The position numbers were made by a program, and so were the translations under genes. From contig CM060831.1 of NCBI GenBank assembly GCA_030762175.1, forward strand, positions 29,812,001-29,876,000: 64,000 bases of DNA, given 5' to 3'. The notes below the pieces were generated by a model. It was not told the DNA's origin. It saw only the letters and a list, made by a program, of their open reading frames with translations, and did no database searches. The DNA comes from Metallyticus violacea. Taxonomy: Eukaryota; Arthropoda; Insecta; Mantodea; Metallyticidae. Of this stretch, positions 1-11,100 are shown piece by piece; position 1 is the first letter of the stretch, and the number at the start of each line of letters is the position of its first letter.

Positions 1-657
1 GGTGGATCGCCACAGTTAATGGCGGGAGGGTGCCATTGCAATTCCTATACAAATTTAGTGTTTGAAATCAATTCCTTCGCACATGCTATTGTTTCAATAG
101 TGTCAAAACGATTTTCAAATTACATGTGCAACTCCTTAAAAATTATAAGTGATGGAATAGTGCATTCCATTTATAGTGGAAATGGACATATTTTTTTTCA
201 TAAAATTCTAGGTATGGACATACAATTATGCATCAAAATGTGCGAAAGTATCTTCACTGCATTTCCATTTTTCAAATGTTTCAATATTAATTGCCTGGTT
301 CAAAGGAAATTGAAACTGTTGAGGTTGAAATCTATCTTCAGTACATGCTATTGTTTCAATAGAGCTAATATGTTTTTCACATTACATGTGCAGTTCTTAA
401 GTATGACCTTGTAAATGAAATTGTGTCTTCGACTAATATGGAAACTGGAGCAATAAGCACTATATGACCTATAAATTAACAGAACATTGTTTTCAATTGG
501 AGATGCTATATTCTCTACTGTAATTCACATCGAGATTTTAAGCACATTATAACCCTACTATATCATTGGATATATTTATATCTGAAAGTTCCAATAAATG
601 TGCAAATGGTTTGGCGTCATCTCATAAATTTTAAAAAAACGGTGTGATAATTTCATC
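1..657 (+). repeat. Partial first unit, mosaic type
   Basis: The window opens at unit position 22, just inside the GC islet. The first two thirds match the subfamily at 54864 and 59604: GAAAGTATC, TTGCCTGG, AAACTGTTG, and the ACTATATGACC/AAATTAAC pair. The last part (GATTTTAAG, the short GATATATTTATATC dyad, TTTTAAAAAAACGG) matches the units at 55540 and 60280. It is therefore a hybrid of two subfamilies that are adjacent near the right end of the window. Confidence 0.85.
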
Positions 658-1337
658 TTGGAGGCGATATTCGCGGACGGTGGATCGCCACAGTTAATGG
701 CGGGAGGGTGCCATTGCAATTCCTATACAAATTTAGTGTTTGAAATCAATTCCTTCGCACATGCTATTGTTTCAATAGTGTCAAAACGATTTTCAAATTA
801 CATGTGCAACTCCTTAAAAATTATAAGTCATGGAATAGTGCATTCCATTTATAGTGGAAATGGACATATATTTTTTTCATAAAATTCTAAGTATGGACAT
901 ACAGTTATGCATCAAAATGTGCGAAACTATCTTCACTGCATTTCTATTTTTCAAATGTTTCAATATTAATTGGCTGGTTCAAAGGAAATTGAAAATGTTG
1001 CGGTTGAAATCTATCTTCAGCACATGCTATTGTTTCAATAGAGCCAATATGTTTTTCACATTACATGTGTCGTTCTTAAGTATGACCTTGTAAATGAAAT
1101 TGTGTCTTCGACTAATATGGAAACTGGAACCATAAGCAGTATATGAGCTATAAATAAACAGAACATTATTTTCAATTGGAGATGCTATATTCTCTAGTGT
1201 AATTCACATCGAGATTTAAGCACATTATAACCCTACTATATCATTGGGTATAGTTATATCTGAAAGTTCCAATAAATGTGCAAATGGTTTGGCGTCATCT
1301 CATAAATTTTAAAAAAACGGTGTGATAATTTCATCTT

Positions 1338-1390
1338 GGAGGCGATATTCGCGGACGGTGGATCGCCACAGTTAATGGCGGGAGGGTGCC
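1338..1390 (+). other. GC-rich islet of the unit (reference copy)
   Basis: This 53-bp stretch has 34 G or C bases, against about one third in the sequence beside it (19 of 60 in 721-780). It is nearly invariant across the array. I saw only five kinds of change: T to A at position 1358 (copies at 4051, 5407, 9473, 14216, 17606, 19640, 23029); G to C in the second loop (41320, 47414, 59604, 62986); C to T in GCCATT (5407, 9473, 14216, 19640); G to T in GGCGAT (29128, 35226); and T to A in the linker (16248). It contains the two hairpins annotated separately. Confidence 0.8.
1341..1367 (+). other. Potential hairpin 1 in GC islet (GGCGAT/ATCGCC)
   Basis: GGCGAT at 1341-1346 is the exact reverse complement of ATCGCC at 1362-1367, with a 15-base loop. 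A smaller competing palindrome, GCGA-TAT-TCGC, lies at its left side. The stem is intact in every unit I checked except the pair at 29128 and 35226, which share one G-to-T change and are duplicates of each other. It could form a cruciform or an RNA stem, or bind a dimeric protein; the sequence does not say which. Confidence 0.55.
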
Positions 1391-1393
1391 ATT
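1374..1393 (+). other. Potential hairpin 2 in GC islet (AATGGC/GCCATT)
   Basis: AATGGC at 1374-1379 pairs perfectly with GCCATT at 1388-1393 around the loop GGGAGGGT. The only stem variant seen is GTCATT in four related units (5407, 9473, 14216, 19640), which leaves a G-U wobble in a plus-strand RNA. The G-to-C subfamily change falls in the loop. It starts seven bases after hairpin 1 ends. Confidence 0.55.
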
Positions 1394-1434
1394 GCAATTC
1401 CTATACAAATTTAGTGTTTGAAATCAATTCCTTC

Positions 1435-1485
1435 GCACATGCTATTGTTTCAATAGTGTCAAAACGATTTTCAAATTACATGTGC
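1435..1485 (+). repeat. Nested dyad, internal copy A
   Basis: GCACATG (1435-1441) and CATGTGC (1479-1485) are exact inverted repeats. The left arm is followed directly by the perfect inner dyad CTATTG-TTT-CAATAG (1442-1456). The same 51-bp arrangement with the same spacing recurs at 1697-1747. Homology between the two extends to roughly 1418-1500 and 1681-1760. Individual copies have damaged arms: the inner dyad at 9473, 15571, 29805 and 35903, and the right arm at 2693 and 12182. Confidence 0.8.
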
Positions 1486-1520
1486 AACTCCTTAAAAATT
1501 ATAAGTGATGGAATAGTGCA

Positions 1521-1541
1521 TTCCATTTATAGTGGAAATGG
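1521..1541 (+). other. Overlapping small dyads TTCCA/TGGAA and CCATTT/AAATGG
   Basis: Two mutually exclusive stems overlap here. TTCCA (1521-1525) pairs with TGGAA (1533-1537), and CCATTT (1523-1528) pairs with AAATGG (1536-1541). The subfamily starting at 41320 changes the first CC to CT, and a few copies (24385, 55540, 60280) change TTCC to TTTC. Stems this short arise often by chance. Confidence 0.35.
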
Positions 1542-1696
1542 ACATATATTTTTTCATAATATTAAAGGTATGGACATACAATTATGCATCAAAATGTGCG
1601 AAACTATCTTCACTGCATTTCCATTTTTCAAATGTTTGAATATTAATTGGCTGGTTCAAAGGAAATTGAAAATGTTGAGGTTGAAATCTATCTTCA

Positions 1697-1747
1697 GCAC
1701 ATGCTATTGTTTCAATAGAGCCAATATGTTTTTCACATTACATGTGC
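1697..1747 (+). repeat. Nested dyad, internal copy B
   Basis: This is the second copy of the 51-bp dyad, 262 bp after copy A. It matches copy A at 45 of 51 bases here: all arm and inner-dyad bases agree, and six differences fall in the 22-base connector. The units at 39295, 39970, 46064, 53514, 58254, 60959 and 61636 have lost its inner dyad through a small deletion (CAATAGAGC reduced to CAAGAGC or CAACAGC). The unit at 6763 has a point change in it. A looser third echo (CTATCTTCA, then a T-run and CAA) begins near 1604. Confidence 0.8.
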
Positions 1748-1825
1748 AGTTCTTAAGTATGACCTTGTAAATGAAATTGTGTCTTCGACTAATATGGAAA
1801 CTGGAGCAATAAGCAGTATATGAGC

Positions 1826-1835
1826 TATAAATAAA
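1826..1835 (+). promoter_or_regulatory. TATA-box-like motif overlapping AATAAA
   Basis: TATAAATA (1826-1833) fits the TATA-box consensus and overlaps AATAAA (1830-1835). It occurs once per unit in most copies. The subfamilies starting at 39295 and 41320, and the first unit, carry TATAAATT and lose both motifs; the copies at 2014 and 57575 read AATAATC and lose AATAAA. Such motifs are frequent by chance in AT-rich DNA, and no gene lies downstream. At most it could serve satellite transcription. Confidence 0.15.
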
Positions 1836-1924
1836 CAGAACATTGTTTTCAATTGGAGATGCTATATTCTCTACTGTAATTCACATCGAGATTTTAAGCA
1901 CATTATAACCCTACTATATCATTG

Positions 1925-1938
1925 GATATAGTTATATC
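1925..1938 (+). other. AT dyad GATATA/TATATC with variable spacer
   Basis: GATATA (1925-1930) and TATATC (1933-1938) are perfect inverted repeats separated by GT. Length variants change only the spacer. TATT is found at 29805, 35903, 36582, 37261, 44029, 44707, 50123, 50801 and 51480, and TT at 1, 55540 and 60280. Point variants that do hit the arm are GGTATA (for example 658, 14216, 37940, 56219) and CATATA (24385, 30484). Confidence 0.5.
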
Positions 1939-1948
1939 TGAAAGTTCA

Positions 1949-1954
1949 AATAAA
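1949..1954 (+). promoter_or_regulatory. Second AATAAA motif, possible poly(A) signal
   Basis: This AATAAA is followed by the GT-rich stretch TGTGCAAATGGTTTGG, a layout compatible with a polyadenylation site in a plus-strand satellite transcript. It is destroyed in a deletion class reading CCAATAATG (units at 39970, 41320, 46064, 47414, 53514, 54864, 58254, 59604, 61636, 62986). There is no direct evidence of transcription. Confidence 0.15.
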
Positions 1955-2692
1955 TGTGCAAATGGTTTGGCGTCATCTCATAAATTTTCAAAAAACGGTG
2001 TGATAATTTCATCTTGGAGGCGATATTCGCGGACGGTGGATCGCCACAGTTAATGGCGGGAGGGTGCCATTGCAATTCCTATACAAATTTAGTGTTTGAA
2101 ATCAATTCCTTCGCACATGCTATTGTTTCAATAGTGCCAAAACGATTTTCAAATTACATGTGCAACTCCTTAAAAATTATAAGTGATGGAATAGTGCATT
2201 CCATTTATAGTGGAAATGGACATATATTTTTTCATAAAATTCTAAGTATGGACATACAATTATGCATCAAAATGTGCGAAACTATCTTCACTGCATTTCC
2301 AATTTTCACATGTTTTCCATATAAATTGGCTGGTTCAAAGCAAATTGAAAATGATGAGGTTGAAATCTATCTTCAGCACATGCTATTGTTTCAATAGAGC
2401 CAATATGTTTTTCACATTACATGTGCAGTTCTTAAGTATGACCTTGTAAAGGAAATTGTGTCTTCGACTAATATGGAAATTGGAGCAATAAGCAGTATAT
2501 GAGCTATAAATAATCAGAACATTGTTTTCAATTGGAGATGCTATATTATCTACTGTAATTCACATCGAGATTTAAGCACATTATAACCCTACTATATCAT
2601 TGGATATAGTTATATCTGAAAGTTCCAATAAATGTGCAAATGGTTTGGCGTCATCTCATAAATTTTAAAAAAAACGGTGTGATAATTTCATC

Positions 2693-4728
2693 TTGGAGGC
2701 GATATTCGCGGACGGTGGATCGCCACAGTTAATGGCGGGAGGGTGCCATTGCAATTCCTATAAAAATTTAGTGTTTGAAATCAATTCCTTCGCACATGCT
2801 ATTGTTTCAATAGTGCCAAAACGATTTTCAAATTACATGAGCAACTCCTTAAAAATTATAAGTGATGGAATAGTGCATTCCATTTATAGTGGAAATGGAT
2901 ATATATTTTTTCATAAAATTCTAAGTATGGACATACAATTATGCATCAAAATGTGCGAAACTATCTTCACTGCATTTCCAAATTTCACATGTTTTCCATA
3001 TAAATTGGCTGGTTCAAAGCAAATTGAAAATGATGAGGTTGAAATCTATCTTCAGCACATGCTATTGTTTCAATAGAGCCAATATGTTTTTCACATTACA
3101 TGTGCAGTTCTTAAGTATGACCTTGTAAATGAAATTGTGTCTTCGACTAATATGGAAACTGGAGCAATAAGCAGTATATGAGCTATAAATAAACAGAACA
3201 TTGTTTTCAATTGGAGATGCTATATTCTCTACTGTAATTCACATCGAGATTTTAAGCACATTATAACCCTACTATATCATTGGATATAGTTATATCTGAA
3301 AGTTCCAATAAATGTGCAAATGGTTTGGCGTCATCTCATAAATTTTCAAAAAACGGTGTGATAATTTCATCTTGGAGGCGATATTCGCGGACGGTGGATC
3401 GCCACAGTTAATGGCGGGAGGGTGCCATTGCAATTCCTATACAAATTTACTGTTTGAAATCAATTCCTTCGCACATGCTATTGTTTCAATAGTGCCAAAA
3501 CGATTTTCAAATTACATGTGCAACTCCTTAAAAATTATAAGTGATGGAATAGTGCATTCCATTTATAGTGGAAATGGACATATATTTTTTCATAAAATTC
3601 TAAGTATGGACATACAATTATGCATCAAAATGTGCGAAACTATCTTCACTGCATTTCCAAATTTCACATGTTTTCCATATAAATTGGCTGGTTCAAAGCA
3701 AATTGAAAATGATGAGGTTGAAATCTATCTTCAGCACATGCTATTGTTTCAATAGAGCCAATATGTTTTTCACATTACATGTGCAGTTCTTAAGTATGAC
3801 CTTGTAAAGGAAATTGTGTCTTCGACTAATATGGAAACTGGAGCAATAAGCAGTATATGAGCTATAAATAAACAGAACATTGTTTTCAATTGGAGATGCT
3901 ATGTTCTCTACTGTAATTCACATCTAGATTTTAAGCACATTATAACCCTACTATATCATTGGATATAGTTATATCTGAAAGTTCCAATAAATGTGCAAAT
4001 GGTTTGGCGTCATCTCATAAATTTTCAAAAAACGGTGTGATAATTTCATCTTGGAGGCGATATTCGCGGACGGAGGATCGCCACAGTTAATGGCGGGAGG
4101 GTGCCATTGCAATTCCTATACAAATTTAGTGTTTGAAATCAATTCCTTCGCACATGCTATTGTTTCAATAGTGTCAAAACGATTTTCAAATTACATGTGC
4201 AACTCCTTAAAAATTATAAGTGATGGAATAGTGCATTCCATTTATAGTGGAAATGGACATATATTTTTTCATAAAATTCTAAGTATGGACATACAGTTAT
4301 GCATCAAAATGTGCGAAACTATCTTCACTGCATTTCTATTTTTCAAATGTTTCAATATTAATTGGCTGGTTCAAAGGAAATTGAAAATGATGAGGTTGAA
4401 ATCTATCTTCAGCACATGCTATTGTTTCAATAGAGCCAATATGTTTTTCACATTACATGTGCAGTTCTTAAGTATGACCTTGTAAATGAAATTGTGTCTT
4501 CGACTAATATGGAAACTGGAGCAATAAGCAGTATATGAGCTATAAATAAAGAGAACATTGTTTTCAATTGGAAATGCTATATTCTCTACTGTAATTCACA
4601 TCGAGATTTTAAGCATATTATAACCCTACTATATCATTGGATATAGTTATATCTGAAAGTTCAAATAAATGTGCAAATGGTTTGGCGTCATCTCATAAAT
4701 TTTCAAAAAACGGTGTGATAATTTCATC
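2693..4728 (+). repeat. Three-unit block recurring at 16248 and 21671
   Basis: Units start at 2693, 3372 and 4051. They correspond in order to the units at 16248, 16927, 17606 and at 21671, 22350, 23029. Shared marks are GGATATATA with CCAAATTTC in the first, TTTACTG with ACATCTAG in the second, and CGGAGGATCG in the third. The unit at 2693 has the private changes TATAAAAATTT and ACATGAGC. Confidence 0.8.
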
Positions 4729-7700
4729 TTGGAGGCGATATTCGCGGACGGTGGATCGCCACAGTTAATGGCGGGAGGGTGCCATTGCAATTCCTATACA
4801 AATTTAGTGTTTGAAATCAATTCCTTCGCACATGCTATTGTTTCAATAGTGCCAAAACGATTTTCAAATTACATGTGCAACTCCTTAAAAATTATAAGTG
4901 ATGGAATAGTGCATTCCATTTATAGTGGAAATGGACATATATTTTTTCATAAAATTCTAAGTATGGACATACAATTATGCATCAAAATGTGCGAAACTAT
5001 CTTCACTGCATTTCCAATTTTCACATGTTTTCCACATAAATTGGCTGGTTCAAAGCAAATTGAAAATGATGAGGTTGAAATCTATCTTCAGCACATGCTA
5101 TTGTTTCAATAGAGCCAATATGTTTTTCACATTACATGTGCAGTTCTTAAGTATGACCTTGTAAAGGAAATTGTGTCTTCGACTAATATGGAAATTGGAG
5201 CAATAAGCAGTATATGAGCTATAAATAAACAGAACATTGTTTTCAATTGGAGATGCTATATTATCTACTGTAATTCACATCGAGATTTAAGCACATTATA
5301 ACCCTACTATATCATTGGATATAGTTATATCTGAAAGTTCCAATAAATGTGCAAATGGTTTGGCGTCATCTCATAAATTTTAAAAAAACGGTGTGATAAT
5401 TTCATCTTGGAGGCGATATTCGCGGACGGAGGATCGCCACAGTTAATGGCGGGAGGGTGTCATTGCAATTCCTATACAAATTTAGTGTTTGAAATCAATT
5501 CCTTCGCACATGCTATTGTTTCAATAGTGTCAAAACGATTTTCAAATTACATGTGCAACTCCTTAAAAATTATAAGTGATGGAATAGTGCATTCCATTTA
5601 TAGTGGAAATGGACATATATTTTTTCATAAAATTCTAAGTATGGACATACAGTTATGCATCAAAATGTGCGAAACTATCTTCACTGCATTTCTATTTTTC
5701 AAATGTTTCAATATTAATTGGCTGGTTCAAAGGAAATTGAAAATGATGAGGTTGAAATCTATCTTCAGCACATGCTATTGTTTCAATAGACCCAATATGT
5801 TTTTCACATTACATGTGCAGTTCTTAAGTATGACCTTGTAAATGAAATTGTGTCTTCGACTAATATGGAAACTGGAGCAATAAGCAGTATATGAGCTATA
5901 AATAAACAGAACATTGTTTTCAATTGGAGATGCTATATTCTCTACTGTAATTCACATCGAGATTTTAGGCACATTATAACCCTACTATATCATTGGATAT
6001 AGTTATATCTGAAAGTTGCAATAAATGTGCAAATGGTTTGGCGTCATCTCATAAATTTTCAAAAAACGGTGTGATAATTTCATCTTGGAGGCGATATTCG
6101 CGGACGGTGGATCGCCACAGTTAATGGCGGGAGGGTGCCATTGCAATTCCTATACAAATTTAGTGTTTGAAATCAATTCCTTCGCACATGCTATTGTTTC
6201 AATAGTGCCAAAACGATTTTCAAATTACATGTGCAACTCCTTAAAATTTATAAGTGATGGAATAGTGCATTCCATTTATAGTGGAAATGGACATATATTT
6301 TTTCATAAAATTCTAAATATGGACATACAATTATGCATCAAAATGTGCGAAAATATCTTCACTGCATTTCCATTTTTCAAATGTTTCAATATTAATTGGC
6401 TGGTTTAAAGGAAATTGAAAATGTTGAGGTTGAAATCTATCTTCAGCACATGCTATTGTTTCAATAGAGCTAATATGTTTTTCACATTACATGTGCAGTT
6501 CTTAAGTATGACCTTGTAAATGAAATTGTGTCTTCGACTAATATGGAAACTGGAGCAATAAGCAGTATATGAGCGATAAATAAACAGAACATTGTTTTCA
6601 ATTGGAGATGCTATACTCTCTACTGTAATTCACATCGAGATTTTAAGCACATTATAACCCTACTATATCATTGGATATAGTTATATCTGAAAGTTCAAAT
6701 AAATGTGCAAATGGTTTGGCGTCATCTCATAAATTTTCAAAAAACGGTGTGATAATTTCATCTTGGAGGCGATATTCGCGGACGGTGGATCGCCACAGTT
6801 AATGGCGGGAGGGTGCCATTGCAATTCCTATAAAATTTTGTGTTTGAAATCAATTCCTTCGCACATGCTATTGTTTCAATGGTGCCAAAACGATTTTCAA
6901 ATTACATGTGCAACTCCTTAAAAATTATAAGTGATGGAATAGTGCATTCCATTTATAGTGGAAATGGACATATATTTTTTCATAAAATTCTAAGTATGGA
7001 CATACAATTATGCATCAAAATGTGCGAAACTATCTTCACTGCATTTCCATTTTTCAAATGTTTCAATATTAATTGGCTGGTTCAAAGGAAATTGAAAATG
7101 TTGAGGTTGAAATCTATCTTCAGCACATGCTATTGTTTCAGTAGAGCTAATATGTTTTTCACATTACATGTGCAGTTCTTAAGTATGACCTTGTAAATGA
7201 AATTGTGTCTTCGACTAATATGGAAACTGGAGCAATAAGCAGTATATGAGCTATAAATAAACAGAACATTGTTTTCAATTGGAGATGCTATATTCTCTAC
7301 TGTAATTCACATCGAGATTTAAGCACATTATAACCCTACTATATCATTGGATATAGTTATATCTGAAAGTTCCAATAAATGTGCAAATGGTTTGGCGTCA
7401 TCTCATAAATTTTAAAAAAACGGTGTGATAATTTCATCTTGGAGGCGATATTCGCGGACGGTGGATCGCCACAGTTAATGGCGGGAGGGTGCCATTGCAA
7501 TTCCTATACAAATTTAGTGTTTGAAATCAATTCCTTCGCACATGCTATTGTTTCAATAGTGCCAAAACGATTTTCAAATTACATGTGCAACTCCTTAAAA
7601 ATTATAAGTGAAGGAATAGTGCATTCCATTTATAGTGGAAATGGACATATATTTTTTCATAAAATTCTAGGTATGGACATACAATTATGCATCAAAATGT

Positions 7701-8116
7701 GCGAAACTATCTTCACTGCATTTCCATTTTTCAAATGTTTGAATATTAATTGGCTGTTTCAAAGGAAATTTAAAATGTTGAGGTTGAAATCTATCTTCAG
7801 CACATGCTATTGTTTCAATAGAGCTAATATGTTTTTCACATTACATGTGCAGTTCTTAAGTATGACCTTGTAAATGAAATTGTGTCTTCGACTAATATGG
7901 AAACTGGAGCAATAAGCAGTATATGAGCTATAAATAAACAGAACATTGTTTTCAATTGGAGATGCTATATTCTCTACTGTAATTCACATCGAGATTTTAA
8001 GCACATTATAACCCTACTATATCATTGGATATAGTTATATCTGAAAGTTCCAATAAATGTGCAAATGGTTTGGCGTCATCTCATAAATTTTAAAAAAACG
8101 GTGTGATAATTTCATC
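4729..8116 (+). repeat. Five units with many private changes
   Basis: Units start at 4729, 5407, 6085, 6763 and 7439. The block has no near-identical partner in the window, so it is either older or the partner lies outside. The unit at 6085 has GGTTTAAAGG, which puts a stop in the recurrent open frame. The unit at 6763 is 676 bp because of a 2-bp deletion upstream of dyad A. The unit at 7439 has GTGAAGGAAT and CTGTTTC; the second is shared with 10827. Confidence 0.8.
6763..7438 (+). repeat. Unit with 2-bp deletion and altered dyad B
   Basis: The sequence CCTATAAAATTTTGTG replaces the usual CCTATACAAATTTAGTG, shortening the unit to 676 bp and shifting the recurrent frame. It also has CAATGGTGCC and TTTCAGTAG, so the inner dyad of copy B is imperfect. 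None of these changes was seen elsewhere in the window. Confidence 0.8.
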
Positions 8117-11100
8117 TTGGAGGCGATATTCGCGGACGGTGGATCGCCACAGTTAATGGCGGGAGGGTGCCATTGCAATTCCTATACAAATTTAGTGTTT
8201 GAAATCAATTCCTTCGCACATGCTATTGTTTCAATAGTGCCAAAACGATTTTCAAATTACATGTGCAACTCCTTAAAAAGTATAAGTGATGGATTAGTGC
8301 ATTCCATTTATAGTGGAAATGGACATATATTTTTTCATAAAATTCTAAGTATGGACATTCAATTATGCATCAAAATGTGCGAAACTATCTTCACTGCATT
8401 TCCATTTTTCAAATGTTTCAATATTAATTGGCTGGTTCAAAGGAAATTGAAAATGTTGAGGTTGAAATCTATCTTCAGCACATGCTATTGTTTCAATAGA
8501 GCTAATATGTTTTTCACATTACATGTGCAGTTCTTAAGTATGACCTTGTAAATGAAATTGTGTCTTCGACTAATATGGAAACTGGAGCAATAAGCAGTAT
8601 ATGAGCTATAAATAAAGAGAACATTGTTTTCAATTGGAGATGCTATATTCTCTACTGTAATTCACATCGAGATTTTAAGCACATTATAACCCTACTATAT
8701 CATTGGATATAGTTATATCTGAAAGTTCAAATAAATGTGCAAATGGTTTGGCGTCATCTCATAAATTTTCAAAAAACGGTGTGATAATTTCATCTTGGAG
8801 GCGATATTCGCGGACGGTGGATCGCCACAGTTAATGGCGGGAGGGTGCCATTGCAATTCCTATACAAATTTAGTGTTTGAAATCAATTCCTTCGCACATG
8901 CTATTGTTTCAATAGTGCCAAAACGATTTTCAAATTACATGTGCAACTCCTTAAAAATTATAAGTGATGGAATAGTGCATTCCATTTATAGTGGAAATGG
9001 ACATATATTTTTTCATAAAATTCTAAGTATATACATACAATTATGCATCAAAATGTGCGAAACTATCTTCACTGCATTTCCAATTTTCACATGTTTTCCA
9101 TATAAATTGGCTGGTTCAAAGCAAATTGAAAATGATGAGGTTGAAATCTATCTTCAGCACATGCTATTGTTTCAATAGAGCCAATATGTTTTTCACATTA
9201 CATGTGCAGTTCTTAAGTATGACCTTGTAAAGGAAATTGTGTCTTCGACTAATATGGAAATTGGAGCAATAAGCAGTATATGAGCTATAAATAAACAGAA
9301 CATTGTTTTCAATTGGAGATGCTATATTATCTACTGTAATTCACATCGAGATTTAAGCACATTATAACCCTACTATATCATTGGATATAGTTATATCTGA
9401 AAGTTCCAATAAATGTGCAAATGGTTTGGCGTCATCTCATAAATTTTAAAAAAACGGTGTGATAATTTCATCTTGGAGGCGATATTCGCGGACGGAGGAT
9501 CGCCACAGTTAATGGCGGGAGGGTGTCATTGCAATTCCTATACAAATTTAGTGTTTGAAATCAATTCCTTCGCACATTTTATTGTTTCAATAGTGTCAAA
9601 ACGATTTTCAAATTACATGTGCAACTCCTTAAAAATTATAAGTGATGGAATAGTGCATTCCATTTATAGTGGAAATGGACATATATTTTTTCATAAAATT
9701 CTAAGTATGGACATACAGTTATGCATCAAAATGTGCGAAACTATCTTCACTGCATTTCTATTTTTCAAATGTTTCAATATTAATTGGCTGGTTCAAAGGA
9801 AATTGAAAATGTTGAGGTTGAAATCTATCTTCAGCACATTCTATTGTTTCAATAGAGCCAATATGTTTTTCCCATTACATGTGCAGTTCTTAAGTATGAC
9901 CTTGTAAATGAAATTGTGTCTTCGACTAATATGGAAATTGGAGCAATAAGCAGTATATGAGCTATAAATAAACAGAACATTGTTTTCAATTGGAGATGCT
10001 ATATTATCTACTGTAATTCACATCGAGATTTAAGCACATTATAACCCTACTATATCATTGGATATAGTTATATCTGAAAGTTCCAATAAATGTGCAAATG
10101 GTTTGGCGTCATCTCATAAATTTTAAAAAAACGGTGTGATAATTTCATCTTGGAGGCGATATTCGCGGACGGTGGATCGCCACAGTTAATGGCGGGAGGG
10201 TGCCATTGCAATTCCTATACAAATTTAGTGTTTGAAATCAATTCCTTCGCACATGCTATTGTTTCAATAGTGTCAAAACGATTTTCAAATTACATGTGCA
10301 ATTCCTTAAAAATTATATGTGATGGAATAGTGCATTCCATTTATAGTGGAAATGGACATATATTTTTTCATAAAATTCTAAGTATGGACATACAGTTATG
10401 CATCAAAATGTGCGAAACTATCTTCACTGCATTTCCATTTTTCAAATGTTTCCATATAAATTGGCTGGTTCAAAGGAAATTGAAAATGTTGAGGTTGAAA
10501 TCTATCTTCAGCACATGCTATTGTTTCAATAGAGCCAATATGTTTTTCACATTACATGTGCAGTTCTTAAGTATGACCTTGTAAATGAAATTGTGTCTTC
10601 GACTAATATGGAAACTGGAACAATAAGCAGTATATGAGCTATAAATAAACAGAACATTGTTTTCAATTGGAGATGCTATATTCTCTACTGTAATTCACAT
10701 CGAGATTTAAGCACATTATAACCCTACTATATCATTGGATATAGTTATATCTGAAAGTTCCAATAAATGTGCAAATGGTTTGGCGTCATCTCATAAATTT
10801 TCAAAAAACGGTGTGATAATTTCATCTTGGAGGCGATATTCGCGGACGGTGGATCGCCACAGTTAATGGCGGGAGGGTGCCATTGCAATTCCTATACAAA
10901 TTTAGTGTTTGAAATCAATTCCTTCGCACATGCTATTGTTTCAATAGTGTCAAAACGATTTTCAAATTACATGTGCAACTCCTTAAAAATTATAAGTGAT
11001 GGAATAGTGCATTCCATTTATAGTGGAAATGGACATATATTTTTTCATAATATTCTAGGTATGGACATACAATTATGCATCAAAATGTGCGAAACTATCT

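Larger units (their letters stand above)
658..2692 (+). repeat. Three-unit block matching 56219-58253
   Basis: Units start at 658, 1336 and 2014. They correspond in order to the units at 56219, 56897 and 57575 with a constant offset of 55561 bp. Shared rare states are the AAGTCATGG plus one extra T in the T-run (658), the CATAATATT state (1336), and AATAATCAG with an eight-A run before CGG (2014). Private changes at 658 include TGTTGCGG and TGTGTCGTTC. The unit at 1336 has ATTAAAGG in place of ATTCTAGG. Confidence 0.85.

Noticed and set aside
1336..1770. Open frames of 127 or 144 codons in almost every unit on the plus strand
   Set aside because: They begin at TTG, switch reading frame between units through a one-base difference near unit position 300, are stopped or shifted in others (6085, 6763, 12182, 16248, 27096, 40643, 55540, 56219), and vary freely at amino-acid-changing sites. 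No recognisable domain. They are a by-product of the repeat.
1784..1799. CENP-B-box-like sequence beginning TTCG
   Set aside because: It matches 7 of the 9 fixed positions of the core motif, ending TGGA instead of CGGG. About two such matches are expected by chance in a unit of this length on both strands.
1906..1916. AACCCTA, resembling telomere repeat units
   Set aside because: A single short occurrence per unit, not in tandem.
2333..2341. GTTCAAAGC, fitting a Pol III box B
   Set aside because: No convincing box A at the expected distance upstream and no tRNA-like fold. Many units have GTTCAAAGG, which does not fit.
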